Below are positions 52,288-61,161 of a stretch of DNA of 64,000 nucleotides, one piece after another. Location: positions 124,001-188,000 of the forward strand of contig NZ_OBQI01000001.1 of assembly GCF_900221005.1 (NCBI RefSeq), read 5' to 3'. The notes below the pieces were generated by a model. The model was not told where the DNA came from. It ran no database searches and saw only the letters and a program-made list of their open reading frames with translations. A program made the translations under genes and the position numbers. This stretch comes from Blastococcus aggregatus. GTDB lineage: Bacteria > Actinomycetota > Actinomycetes > Mycobacteriales > Geodermatophilaceae. Within the stretch, counting starts at the first letter, position 1. Each line of letters begins with the position of its first letter.

Positions 52288-52362
52288 GGTCGGAACGTAC
52301 GGTCACGCGTCGCCCGCTGCCTACCGGCCCTCACCCCTCCGGAGCCCACCGGGGCACCGACG

Positions 52363-53166
52363 TCAGCGGGCGGTCCACTCCGGCGGTCGCCGCTCGGCGA
52401 AGGCCCGCATTCCCTCGGCCGCGTCGGCGGACGCGAGCAGCCGGCCCATCTCCTCCCCGGAGCGGTCCCACATCCCGGTCTCCGCGGGGCGGTCGCCGTC
52501 GACGATGCCGAGGGCCAGCCGCTTGCTGGCCTGCACCGCCAGCGGCGCGTTGGCCGCGATGAGCGCCGCCAGCGCCATCGCCGTCGGCAGCACCTCGGCG
52601 GCCGCGACGACCTCGTTGACCAGGCCCCAGTGCAGCGCCTCCTGGGCGCTCATCGGCTCGCCGGTGAGCACCAGCCGCATCGCCACCTTGCGAGGCAGCT
52701 GCTCGGGCAGCCGGAACACCCCGCCGGCGGCGGCGAGCAGGCCGCGCTTGACCTCCGGCACCCCGAAGGTGGCGTGCTCGGCGGCGACGACCAGGTCCGC
52801 GGCGAGCGCGAGCTCGGTCCCGCCGCCCAGCGCCGCGCCGTTCACCGCGGCGATCACCGGCGTGCTCATCGGGTGGCGCACGAAGCCGGCGAAGCCGTAG
52901 TGCTCGCGGCCGGGCACGATCGCCCGCTCACCGCGCGCGAGGGCCTTGAGGTCGGCACCCGCGGAGAACGCCTGGTCCCCCGCCCCGGTGAGCACCACGC
53001 AGCGGATCGCGGGGTCGGCCTCGGCGGCGTCGAACGCGTCGGCCAGCCGGGTGGCGACGTCGAGGTCGAGCGCGTTGCGAGCCTGCGGCCGGTTGATCGT
53101 GATCAGCAGGACGTGGCCGGTCCGCTCGGTGAGGACGGTCGGGGCGGGCTGGTCGGGCTGGGGCAC
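52363..53166 (-). CDS. Enoyl-CoA hydratase/isomerase family protein
   Basis: 267 aa crotonase fold. SAGADLKALA and NGAALGGGTELALAADLVVA form the oxyanion and CoA sites; the Glu in GVPEVKRGL is at the catalytic position. It probably hydrates a trans-2-enoyl-CoA in beta-oxidation. The GTG start has AGGAG 8 bases upstream. It lies 52 bases downstream of an acyl-CoA dehydrogenase gene on the same strand, so the two consecutive oxidation steps are encoded together. Confidence 0.92.
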   Translation of the reverse strand: MPQPDQPAPTVLTERTGHVLLITINRPQARNALDLDVATRLADAFDAAEADPAIRCVVLTGAGDQAFSAGADLKALARGERAIVPGREHYGFAGFVRHPMSTPVIAAVNGAALGGGTELALAADLVVAAEHATFGVPEVKRGLLAAAGGVFRLPEQLPRKVAMRLVLTGEPMSAQEALHWGLVNEVVAAAEVLPTAMALAALIAANAPLAVQASKRLALGIVDGDRPAETGMWDRSGEEMGRLLASADAAEGMRAFAERRPPEWTAR

Positions 53167-53218
53167 GGCGGATCTCCTGGCGGTGCGAGGTGCGTGCGAC
53201 GGGAGCGGGGTGCGGCGC

Positions 53219-54367
53219 TCAGAGCCCCAGCGACCGCCCGACGATCTCCTTCATGATCTCGGTCGTGCCGCCGTAGATGGTCTGCACGCGGGAGTTCAGG
53301 AAGGCCTTCGCGACCGGGTACTCCATCATGTAGCCGTAGCCGCCGTGCAGCTGCAGACACCGGTCGACGACGCGCTTCTGCAGCTCCGTCGTCCACCACT
53401 TGGCCATCGCGGCGTCCTCGGCGGTGAACCGCCCCGCGTTGTGCTCGAGGATCGCCTTCTCCAGGTAGGTCTCGGCGATCGAGACCTCGGTGTGCATCTC
53501 GGCCAGCTCGAACCGGGTGTTCTGGAACTTCCCGATCGGCTTGCCGAACGCGGTCCGCTCCTTGCAGTACTCGACGGTGGCGTCGAGGACGATCCGGGCC
53601 GCCGAGACCGCGCCCGCGGCGATCGACAGCCGCTCCTGGGGCAGGTTGTGCATCAGGTGGAAGAAGCCGTGGCCCTCGGTGCCGACCAGGTTGGCGGCGG
53701 GCACGCGGACGTCCTCGAAGAAGAGTTCCGCGGTGTCCTGCGCGCGCAGGCCGATCTTGTCCAGCTTCCGGCCGCGCTCGAAGCCAGGCATGCCGCGCTC
53801 GACGGCGAGGATGGAGAAGCCGCGGGCGCCGGCCTCCGGGTCGGTGCGGGCCACGACCAGCACGAGGTCGGAGAGGATGCCGTTGGTGATGAAGGTCTTC
53901 TGGCCGTTGAGGATCCAGTCGTCGCCGTCGCGGACGGCCGTCGTCCGCAGGCCCTGGAGGTCCGACCCCGCGCCCGGCTCGCTCATGGCGATGGCGGTGA
54001 TCAGCTCGCCGCGCACGAAGGCGGGCAGCCAGCGCGCCTGCTGCTCCTCGGTGCACAGGTCGGTCAGGTAGGGCGCGACGACGTCGTTGTGCAGGGTGAA
54101 GCCCAGCCCGGTGGCGCCCGCACGTCCGACCTCGGCGGTGAGGACGGCGTTGTAGCGGAAGTCCTTGACCCCGCCGCCGCCGAACTCCTCGGGCACGTCC
54201 ATGCCGAGCAGTCCCTGCTCGCCTGCGGCCAGCCAGACGTCGCGGTCGACCTGCCCGGCCGCCTCCCACGCCTCGACGTGCGGCACGGCCTCCTTGGCCA
54301 GGAACTCGCGCACCGTCGCGCGGAACGCCTCGTGCTCGGCTTCGTAGAGCGCGGACTGCACAGCCAC
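53219..54367 (-). CDS. Acyl-CoA dehydrogenase
   Basis: 382 aa flavoprotein. AIAMSEPGAGSDLQGLRTTA and FITNG flank the FAD and substrate sites; ERTAFGKPIGKFQNTRFELAEM and LQLHGGYGYMMEYPVAK are in the C-terminal helical domain, and the catalytic Glu is likely in the YGGTTEIMKEIVGR segment. It catalyses the first dehydrogenation of an acyl-CoA, passing electrons to ETF. The start is GTG 54367 (or GTG 54361). Chain-length preference cannot be read from sequence. Confidence 0.93.
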   Translation of the reverse strand: MAVQSALYEAEHEAFRATVREFLAKEAVPHVEAWEAAGQVDRDVWLAAGEQGLLGMDVPEEFGGGGVKDFRYNAVLTAEVGRAGATGLGFTLHNDVVAPYLTDLCTEEQQARWLPAFVRGELITAIAMSEPGAGSDLQGLRTTAVRDGDDWILNGQKTFITNGILSDLVLVVARTDPEAGARGFSILAVERGMPGFERGRKLDKIGLRAQDTAELFFEDVRVPAANLVGTEGHGFFHLMHNLPQERLSIAAGAVSAARIVLDATVEYCKERTAFGKPIGKFQNTRFELAEMHTEVSIAETYLEKAILEHNAGRFTAEDAAMAKWWTTELQKRVVDRCLQLHGGYGYMMEYPVAKAFLNSRVQTIYGGTTEIMKEIVGRSLGL

Positions 54368-54508
54368 CCCCGGGTCGGGACCACGCCTCCAGGCGGAGGC
54401 TGCGCAGAAGATAGCCAACGCCCCCGACAGCCATGAGGCCCAGGTCACACGAGCCGCCCGCCGACGGCGGCGGCGGGGAGCGAGCCGGGGCACGTAGATT
54501 CCCCGGCC

Positions 54509-55411
54509 ATGCCCGCCACTCCCGCCGCCCCGCCCTTCGGCGCCCTGCTGACGGCGATGGTCACGCCGATGACCGACGACGGGGAACTCGACCTGGACGC
54601 GGCCGCGCGGCTGGCGGTGCACCTGGTCGACTCCGGGCACGACGGCCTGGTGCTCAACGGCACGACGGGCGAGGCGCCGACCACCTCGGACGCGGAGAAA
54701 GCGGAGCTGGTGCGGGTGGTGGTCGAGGCGATCGGCGACCGCGCGGTCGTGCTCGCCGGCGCGGGCTCCTACGACACCCGGCACGCGGTCGGCTTGGCGC
54801 GGCAGGCGGCCGAGGCCGGCGCCGACGGTCTGCTGGCCGTCACGCCGTACTACTCGCGCCCGTCGCAGGACGGCGTCGTCGCGCACCTGACCGCCGTCGC
54901 GGACGCCTCCGACCTGCCGGTGATGCTCTACGACGTGCCCGCGCGCGCCGGACTCCGGCTCGGCGCCGACTCGCTGCGCACGCTGGCCGAGCACCCGCGG
55001 ATCACCGCCATCAAGGACGCCACCGAGGACCCGCTCGCCGCGTTCCGGCTCATGCCGGAGACCGGACTGGCCTGGTACTGCGGCGACGACAGCCTGCTGC
55101 TGCCGTTCCTCGCGGTCGGGGCGGTCGGCCTGGTGAGCATGGCGGGCCACCTCGTCGGCGAGCAGCTCGCGCAGGTCATCGCGCTGGCGCAGGCCGGCGA
55201 GCCGGAACGCGCCCGGGAGGTGTTCCGGTCGGTGCTCCCGGTGATCGACCTGATCGCCGGGACGGGGAACGGGGCGCTGCGCGCGAAACTCGCGCTCTCC
55301 CTGCTCGGCCGCATCCCCGGCCCGGCGATGCGGCTGCCTCAGCTCCCGGCTGACGAGGTCGAGACCGCGGAGGTGCGGGCCGCGCTTTCCGCCGCGCTCG
55401 CGCCCCGATAG
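54509..55411 (+). CDS. dapA: 4-hydroxy-tetrahydrodipicolinate synthase family protein DapA
   Basis: 300 aa TIM-barrel aldolase. Pyruvate-binding TTGEAPTTS, YYSRPSQDG with the catalytic Tyr, YDVPARAG, and the Schiff-base Lys in AIKDATED. First committed step of lysine and diaminopimelate synthesis. It is separated from dapB; actinobacteria often keep several DapA-like paralogs, so a related aldolase role is possible. A TAGATT box at 54495-54500 lies 8 bases before the ATG, suggesting a leaderless mRNA. Confidence 0.88.
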   Translation: MPATPAAPPFGALLTAMVTPMTDDGELDLDAAARLAVHLVDSGHDGLVLNGTTGEAPTTSDAEKAELVRVVVEAIGDRAVVLAGAGSYDTRHAVGLARQAAEAGADGLLAVTPYYSRPSQDGVVAHLTAVADASDLPVMLYDVPARAGLRLGADSLRTLAEHPRITAIKDATEDPLAAFRLMPETGLAWYCGDDSLLLPFLAVGAVGLVSMAGHLVGEQLAQVIALAQAGEPERAREVFRSVLPVIDLIAGTGNGALRAKLALSLLGRIPGPAMRLPQLPADEVETAEVRAALSAALAPR

Positions 55412-55551
55412 CACGGCCCCGGCTCCGGAGCACCCCTCGAGGGGCGCCCGTCGACCCGCTGCCGCGACGGGCGGGGCGGGAGTGGCGGGTGCGCCGAACA
55501 CGCACCCGGGGGTGCTGGCCCCGGGCTGCCGGTGCTCCCACCCTGACGAGC

Positions 55552-55794
55552 ATGACCAGCGTCTACGCGTACGGCACGGCACACGCGGTCGTGATGGTCG
55601 GCTCCTTCGGCGTGGGTGGGCTGAAGCCGCGCCAGATCGGCCCGGCGCACGCCACCATCGGCCGGGTCAGCGGGCAGAGCCGCAAGGCGCTGTGCGGCGC
55701 CTACGTCTCCATGGACGAGCAGCAGCCGTGGCCGCCCGCGGGCTACGACGACCAGCAGCTCTGCGAGACGTGCGCGGAGCTCGCCGCCCTCTGA
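55552..55794 (+). CDS. Small protein with likely zinc-binding Cys motif
   Basis: 80 aa. It starts MTSVYAYGTAHAVVMVGSFG and has KALCGAYV and LCETCAEL near the C-terminus. The C...C-x2-C arrangement resembles small actinobacterial and phage proteins with a zinc knuckle. I know no function. The 140 bases upstream contain a CCCCTCGAGGGG palindrome (55433-55444), probably part of a weak terminator for dapA. It is convergent with the MoaD-like gene, 1 base apart. Confidence 0.65.
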   Translation: MTSVYAYGTAHAVVMVGSFGVGGLKPRQIGPAHATIGRVSGQSRKALCGAYVSMDEQQPWPPAGYDDQQLCETCAELAAL

Positions 55795-55795
55795 C

Positions 55796-56077
55796 TCAGC
55801 CGCCGGCGACCGAGGGCAGCACCTGCACGACGGCGCCGTCGGGCACGGCGGTGGCCAGCCCGCCCTGCCAGCGCACGTCCTCGCCGTCGACGTAGACGTT
55901 CACGAACCGGCGCACCCGCCCGGTCTCGTCCCGGATCCGCCGGTCCAGCGTCGGGTGCCGCGCGGCGACGGCGTCCAGCAGGTCGGCCAGCGTGCCGCCC
56001 GCAGGGTCGACGTCGAGGTGCTTGGCGCCGCCCGCGAGGTCGGCGAGCACGCCCGGCAGCACCACCTGGACACTCAC
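55796..56077 (-). CDS. MoaD/ThiS-family ubiquitin-like protein
   Basis: 93 aa beta-grasp protein: VQVVLPGVLADLAGG, LADLLDAVAARHPTLDRRI, RFVNVYVDGEDVR, and a C-terminal VLPSVAGG. The terminal Gly-Gly is the feature needed for adenylation and thiocarboxylate formation. No molybdopterin or thiamine genes are nearby. The GTG start overlaps the stop of the BNR-repeat gene (GTGA, 56074-56077), so the two are coupled. It may be a sulfur carrier or protein modifier. Confidence 0.88.
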   Translation of the reverse strand: MSVQVVLPGVLADLAGGAKHLDVDPAGGTLADLLDAVAARHPTLDRRIRDETGRVRRFVNVYVDGEDVRWQGGLATAVPDGAVVQVLPSVAGG

Positions 56078-57153
56078 GGCAGCCGGACGGCGCGCAGCGC
56101 GAGGACGTCGGGCAGGTGCTCGGCGACCAGCGTGAAGGTGTCGCCCTCGTCGGTGCTGGCGTAGACGCAGCCGTCGCGGGTGCCGACGTAGACGCCGGTC
56201 GGATCGCCGTCGTCCACGCAGAAGGCGTCCCGCAGCACCGCCGTCCAGGCGCCGTCCGGCAGCCCCTCCCCCGACTCGGTCCAGCTCACCCCGGCGTCGC
56301 GGGTCCGGTGCACGCGTAGCCGCCCACCCGGCGGCACCCGCTCCATGTCGGCCACCAGCGGAACCACCCACGCCGTGCCCGGCGTCGTCGGCGACGCCGC
56401 GATCGGGAGCCCGAAGTCGGCGGGCAGGCCCTCGGCGATCGACGTCCACGAGCCGCCGGCGTCGTCGGTCCGGTAGACGCCGAAGTGGTTCTGCGCGTAC
56501 ATCCGCGCCGGATCCCCCGCGTCGACGGCGACCTTGTGCACGCACTGGCCGTACTCCGGCGGCTCCGGCAGGAAGACGGCGCTGATCCCCCGGTTGCGCG
56601 GGGCCCAGTCCGAGGCGCCGTCCTCGCTGACGTAGACACCGCCGGTGCTCATCGCGACCGTGACCCGGTCCGATCCCGGATCGGGCAGGACCGTGTGCAC
56701 CGCGCCGCCGCCGGCACCGGGCTCCCACGTGGGCCGGTGCGGGTGGTCCCACAGCCCGCGGACCAGCGAGAAGCTGCAGCCGCCGTCGGTGCTGCGCCAC
56801 AGCGAGTGCGGCTCGCAGCCGGCCCACACCACGTCGGGACGGTCGGCGGTGTCGGGACGCAGCTGCCACACGCGGGCCAGCGCCGCACCGGTGTCCTCCG
56901 GGAAGCGGACGGCGCCCGACTCCGTCTCCTCCCAGCTCGCCCCGAGGTCGTCGGACCGGACGACCGACGGGCCCCAGTGGCCGTACTGGATGCCGGCCAG
57001 CACCCGCGGACGGTCCCGGCGGGTGTCGATGCTCACCGCCGCGACCTCCTGGGCCAGCAGGTGCGGCTCCCCGATGCGCCAGGTGCGCCGGTCGTCCTCG
57101 CTGCGGGCCAGCCACAGCCCCTTGCGCGTGCCGATCGCCAGCAGATCGGTCAT
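56074..57153 (-). CDS. BNR/sialidase-type beta-propeller protein
   Basis: 359 aa with repeated S-x-D-x-G-x-[ST]-W-type Asp-box motifs: RSDDLGASWEET, RSTDGGCSFSLV, VSEDGASDWAP, RTDDAGGSWTSI, RTRDAGVSWTES and STDEGDTFTLV. It begins MTDLLAIGTRKGLWLARSED, without signal peptide, so it seems cytoplasmic. Catalytic Arg residues of true sialidases are not obvious. The pairing with a MoaD-like gene is one I recall from other bacteria; the function is unknown. I see no RBS decisive enough to change the start. Confidence 0.85.
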   Translation of the reverse strand: MTDLLAIGTRKGLWLARSEDDRRTWRIGEPHLLAQEVAAVSIDTRRDRPRVLAGIQYGHWGPSVVRSDDLGASWEETESGAVRFPEDTGAALARVWQLRPDTADRPDVVWAGCEPHSLWRSTDGGCSFSLVRGLWDHPHRPTWEPGAGGGAVHTVLPDPGSDRVTVAMSTGGVYVSEDGASDWAPRNRGISAVFLPEPPEYGQCVHKVAVDAGDPARMYAQNHFGVYRTDDAGGSWTSIAEGLPADFGLPIAASPTTPGTAWVVPLVADMERVPPGGRLRVHRTRDAGVSWTESGEGLPDGAWTAVLRDAFCVDDGDPTGVYVGTRDGCVYASTDEGDTFTLVAEHLPDVLALRAVRLP

Positions 57154-57209
57154 GGTGCCCCTCCCGGGTCGACGGTCCTCAGACGTAGGACCGCCGACCG
57201 GGGCGGAAC

Positions 57210-57662
57210 TCAGCGGCGGGTGGCGCCGCCCTCGTTCGGGTCGATGATCTGCGTCTGGTCCGGGGCGGTGGCGGCCTGGGCGGAGTGGCGGCCGGGCCCG
57301 TCGGCGGCCCCGTCACCGCGGACCAGGTCCGGGGCGTCCTTCTTCGCCCGGGCGCGGAGCTCCTCGGCGGCGGTCCGGTCCTCGTCAGCGCGGGCGGACC
57401 GCTCGCGGGCCTCCTGCTCGGCGAGGGCGGCGCGCTCCTGCGCCTCGGCCAGCTGGCGGCGGGCAGCCGCCGCCTGCTCCTCGGCCAGCGCCTGCTCCTT
57501 CTCGGCGCGGGCCCCCCGGACCTGGGCCTCCTGCAGGTTCCCGCGCGCCTCCTCGCGCCTGCGGGCGCGCGAGATCCGGGAACGCTTGCTCAGGGCCAGG
57601 ACCAGCAGCGCGACGAGCACCACTGCGACGACGACGAGCACGATGATCAGCCAGGTGTCCAC
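57210..57662 (-). CDS. Single-pass membrane protein with long coiled coil
   Basis: 150 aa. One N-terminal membrane segment (LIIVLVVVAVVLVALLVLAL) then a basic stretch and ~70 residues of Ala/Glu/Arg/Gln heptads typical of a coiled coil (about 30-105), ending in a flexible tail (QTQIIDPNEGG). Orientation by the positive-inside rule puts the coil in the cytoplasm. I know no function. GTG 57662 has a strong GGAGGAGG site, part of which lies in a hairpin arm. Confidence 0.75.
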   Translation of the reverse strand: MDTWLIIVLVVVAVVLVALLVLALSKRSRISRARRREEARGNLQEAQVRGARAEKEQALAEEQAAAARRQLAEAQERAALAEQEARERSARADEDRTAAEELRARAKKDAPDLVRGDGAADGPGRHSAQAATAPDQTQIIDPNEGGATRR

Positions 57663-57671
57663 GACGACCTC

Positions 57672-57706
57672 CTCCGGTCGACGGGGTGGGTGCCCCCCGA
57701 CCGGAG
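57672..57706 (-). terminator. Hairpin between the L,D-transpeptidase and coiled-coil genes
   Basis: Stem CTCCGGTCG / CGACCGGAG (9 bp) with an inner GGGG/CCCC pairing. It follows the transpeptidase stop by 40 bases and its proximal arm overlaps the ribosome site of the next gene (57668-57675). It may terminate, or attenuate translation. Confidence 0.6.
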
Positions 57707-57745
57707 CCAGGAAACGCCCCGGGCTCCGCCGTCAGGTCCGAGGAC

Positions 57746-58936
57746 TCACTTGAGGGCGCTGCCGGCCTGCCACTCGTCCCACGGGATGGCCCAGTCGTAG
57801 ATGTCGCCGTCGGCCGAGGAGAGGGTCGGGCCGATCGAGTTCTTGATCTCGACGACGTCGCCGGGCTGCGAGAACCCGAAGAACCAGGCGGCTCGCTCGG
57901 TGGAGAGGTTGATGCAGCCGTGCGACACGTTGGTGTTGCCCTGCTGGGCCACCGACCACGGGGCCGCGTGCACGAACTCGCCGTTGTTCGACAGCCGGAC
58001 CGCGTACTCGACCGGCGTGCGGTAGCCGTTCGGGCTGTCCACCGGGACGCCGAAGGTGCTCGAGTCCATGACCCGGTCCCGGTTGAGCTCGGTGACGACA
58101 TGGGGGCCGTTGCGACTGGGGAAGTCGGGGCCACCGGCGCTCATCGGCCAGCTCTGCACCAGCTGGTCGCCGTCGTAGACGTCCAGGGTGTGCGTGCCGG
58201 CGTCCGCGATCGAGACGTGCCGGTCGCCGATCGAGAACTCCACGGTGCGGTCCTTCTCGCCCCAGACGCCGTCGCCGAAGTCGACCCCGTAGAGCCGGGC
58301 GTCCAGGGTGACCTCGGTGTCGGCCGGCCAGTACTGCGACGGGCGGAAGTGCACCTCGCTGTCGGTGAGCCAGTTCCACACCCCGTCGGTCGGGGTGGAG
58401 CTGGTGACCACGAGGCGGCTCTCGACGGCGGCCTTGTCGGCGACCGGGTCGTCGAAGTAGACGCGGATCGGCATGCCCACCCCGACGGTGGTGCCGCCCA
58501 GCGGTCCGACGGACGGCGTGGAGAGCGTCGCCGGCGACACGGTGGTGAACGTCGTCGACTCCTCGGCCTCCTCGTCGTCGGCGTTGGTCGCCGTCGCGGT
58601 GAGGGTGTACGTGGTGCCGTAGGCCAGCGGGGTGGCCGCCGTCCAGACCTCGGTGGCCGGGTCGCCCGGCACCTCGGCGCTCTCGCCCTCGACGGGGCTG
58701 CCCGCGGCGTCGACCACCGTGACGTCGGCGAGCTCGCCGTCGGTCACGGAGATCTCGAGCGGGGTGACCGGGGAGACGTCCGCGGCGCCGTCGGCCGGCG
58801 CGAGGGTGAGCTGCGCCGGGGCCGCCCCGCTCGCCGAACCGCTTGATCCGCCCGAGCCGCCGCCCTCGTCGTCGCCACTGCACCCCGCGAGGAACACGAG
58901 GGCCCCCACTGCCACAACCGCCGCTGCTCGCCGCAC
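57746..58936 (-). CDS. L,D-transpeptidase lipoprotein (Ldt, YkuD domain)
   Basis: 396 aa. Lipobox LAGC after a short signal, a Gly/Ser-rich linker, two Ig-like domains (~45-140 and ~140-230), then a YkuD domain. The catalytic motif is SHGCINLS, with the nucleophilic Cys near residue 345, preceded by the family's FVHAAPW. It cross-links peptidoglycan stems 3-3 and resists beta-lactams other than carbapenems. The arrangement matches mycobacterial LdtMt2-type enzymes. The GTG start has AGAGGAG about 7 bases upstream. Confidence 0.93.
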   Translation of the reverse strand: MRRAAAVVAVGALVFLAGCSGDDEGGGSGGSSGSASGAAPAQLTLAPADGAADVSPVTPLEISVTDGELADVTVVDAAGSPVEGESAEVPGDPATEVWTAATPLAYGTTYTLTATATNADDEEAEESTTFTTVSPATLSTPSVGPLGGTTVGVGMPIRVYFDDPVADKAAVESRLVVTSSTPTDGVWNWLTDSEVHFRPSQYWPADTEVTLDARLYGVDFGDGVWGEKDRTVEFSIGDRHVSIADAGTHTLDVYDGDQLVQSWPMSAGGPDFPSRNGPHVVTELNRDRVMDSSTFGVPVDSPNGYRTPVEYAVRLSNNGEFVHAAPWSVAQQGNTNVSHGCINLSTERAAWFFGFSQPGDVVEIKNSIGPTLSSADGDIYDWAIPWDEWQAGSALK

Positions 58937-59143
58937 CTCGCGACTCCTCTCCCCGACCGGCACCACGACGGGCACCGGAGACACCAGTGTCCACGTCAGG
59001 ACGACATCCGGGCCGCGACGTGCGGCACCGGACCCCGGGAACCCCGGGTGCGCAGGTGTGGCGAGGGACTCCCTGCCACCCCGTACCGGGCGGCGGGGGC
59101 GCTGGTATCGTTCTCCCTCGTTGCCCGGCCCGCCGGGCAACTC

Positions 59144-59216
<73 letters not shown>

Positions 59217-59226
59217 CCAGACGGAG

Positions 59227-59252
59227 CGGCCCGGTCCTCACGGACCGGGCCG
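59227..59252 (+). terminator. Terminator after tRNA-Lys
   Basis: An 11-bp perfect stem (CGGCCCGGTCC / GGACCGGGCCG) with a TCAC loop is followed by TTCGTCG. Nothing else is seen up to the K+ channel gene end at 59350. Confidence 0.8.
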
Positions 59253-59349
59253 TTCGTCGTTCCCGAGGCCCGCCCGACCCTGCCACTCCCGTGCGGGCTC
59301 TGCGGGCGCGATCGCCGCGGCGACGTCGGCAACCCGCCCGCAGTCTGGG

Positions 59350-61149
59350 TCAGGGCCGAGGCTCGCGCGCCAGCTTCCGCCAGATCCAGCTCGACGGCAC
59401 CCGGCGGCCGTGCACGACGTACTCCAGGACCGACGGGACGAACAGCGTCGTGTCCAGCGACCGGCGCGACCCGGGCCGGCCGGCCAGCAGCAGCTCGTCC
59501 CCCGCGGCCAGGACGAAGTCCCCGTCCGGGGCCAGCGTGGCCTCGTCGCCCCGCAGCACCAGCAGCGGGACGACGTGCAGGGGGTCACCCCGGTCCTCCG
59601 GGTTGCGCAGCAGGTCGCCCAGCCGGGCCGACCCGGACGTGAGCCAGCCCCCCAGCGCCGGCGCCTCCGAGTCGGTCAGTCGCAGCTTCCACAGCGACTG
59701 GAGGCGGGTGCCGCACACACTGGTGAGCGAGTCGATGACACCCGCCGCCCACGCGTCACCGCGCGCGGGCATCTCTCGCAGGAACCGCCACAGCAGGGGC
59801 GTGGACAGCTGCGCGTAGACCTCGTGGGCGACCACCTCGCTCGGCACGAGCAGGGCATCGATCTCCATGGCGGCGAACAGGGGCGCGCTCGCCGGCCGGT
59901 TCTGCCGCGCCACGAGGAACAGCGACGGCTTGCTCCGCCGGGCCGCCGCGACGAGGGACAGGTTCGTCGTGTCGTTGTCCGTGCCGGCGACCAGGCCGAC
60001 GGCGCGGTCGAGGTCCGCCTGCGCCAGCACCCAGGGGTCGGACCCGTCGCCGACCAGCAGGGCGGGCTCGTCGACGTCCTCCGGGGAGTCGTCGATGACC
60101 GTCACGTCCAGGCCCTCGGCGCGGAGGTCGGCGGTCAGCTCCCGGCCCAGCCGGCCGTACCCGCAGATGATCCAGCGCCCGTCCCGTGGGGGTGAGCCAC
60201 GGTCGGGCAGCTCGCCCCCCGGCCCGCTCTCGAGCCAGGTCAGGAGCTGGTACGAGGCGGGTGCCCGCAGCGCCAGGCGGAGGTGGTCCCCGAACCGGTC
60301 GAAGGGGTTGACCAGGCTGGGGTTGCCGAAGGCCTGCATGCGGTCGGCGAGCGGGCGGGACGTGACCCGGGCGATGACCGGGAGCTCGGGGCGGAGCAGG
60401 CCGGCCGCCATCACGATGACGAGATTGGCCTCCTCGTCGTCGGTCAGCGCGACGACCGCCTCGCACGTGGAGTGGTCGAGCCCCGCGACGGCGAGGTGCC
60501 CCGGGTCCCTGGCGTCGGCCGTCAGCCCGGGGACGTCGCCGCGGTAGGAATCGAGCTCGAGGCCGTCGATCCGTTCGCCGTCCTTGTCCACGACGACGAA
60601 TCGCCGTCCCAGGCCGTCGAGGGAGTGCCCCAGCAGCTCACCGGTCCGCCCGTAGCCGGCGATGAGCACGAAGGGTTCGCGCAGCCGGGACACCTTCCGG
60701 CTGAAGTGCTGCAGCGCCAGCGCCGACCGGAAGGCGCGGTCCTGCAGGAGGGCCAGCAGCGAGCCGATCGCGTAGGCCCAGCCGATCACCGTCAGGTAGA
60801 TCGAGATCGTCACCCACATCCGCTGGCTGTACGTGAACGGGTACGGGAGTTCCCCGAAGCCGATCGTCGACGCGGTGTAGCTCATGAAGTAGAAGGCGTC
60901 GAAGAAGCCCATCCGCGAGGGCTCGCCGTCGAGGTCCCGACCGGGGATGAGGGTCAGGCCCAGCACGCTCACCGCGAAGATGATGATCAGGACGATCAGC
61001 GGCGTCCGCATGCGCCGAAGGATCAGGAAGACCGTGGCCGAGGCCTGGGAGGCGGATGCGGCGGCGACCCGCAGCACGGCCCGGCGCTCGTGCCGCTCGT
61101 CGTCACCGTCGAGCAGCTGCTTCCAGAAGGTGAGCAGGGGGTTGCCCAT
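59350..61149 (-). CDS. Two-pore-helix K+ channel with two RCK (TrkA-N) domains
   Basis: 599 aa. Two membrane segments near residues 50-70 and 110-135 flank a pore loop with the filter STIGFGE, typical of K+ channels of the MthK/GsuK-type layout. Then come two NAD-type RCK_N domains, each with a glycine-rich loop (LIAGYGRTGELLG near 165 and IICGYGRLGRELT near 325), and a terminal TrkA-C-like domain. Carrying both RCK domains in one chain is like GsuK. It is preceded by a DUF6394-like gene, 12 bases upstream. Confidence 0.9.
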   Translation of the reverse strand: MGNPLLTFWKQLLDGDDERHERRAVLRVAAASASQASATVFLILRRMRTPLIVLIIIFAVSVLGLTLIPGRDLDGEPSRMGFFDAFYFMSYTASTIGFGELPYPFTYSQRMWVTISIYLTVIGWAYAIGSLLALLQDRAFRSALALQHFSRKVSRLREPFVLIAGYGRTGELLGHSLDGLGRRFVVVDKDGERIDGLELDSYRGDVPGLTADARDPGHLAVAGLDHSTCEAVVALTDDEEANLVIVMAAGLLRPELPVIARVTSRPLADRMQAFGNPSLVNPFDRFGDHLRLALRAPASYQLLTWLESGPGGELPDRGSPPRDGRWIICGYGRLGRELTADLRAEGLDVTVIDDSPEDVDEPALLVGDGSDPWVLAQADLDRAVGLVAGTDNDTTNLSLVAAARRSKPSLFLVARQNRPASAPLFAAMEIDALLVPSEVVAHEVYAQLSTPLLWRFLREMPARGDAWAAGVIDSLTSVCGTRLQSLWKLRLTDSEAPALGGWLTSGSARLGDLLRNPEDRGDPLHVVPLLVLRGDEATLAPDGDFVLAAGDELLLAGRPGSRRSLDTTLFVPSVLEYVVHGRRVPSSWIWRKLAREPRP

Positions 61150-61161
61150 GACCGCCTCCGA

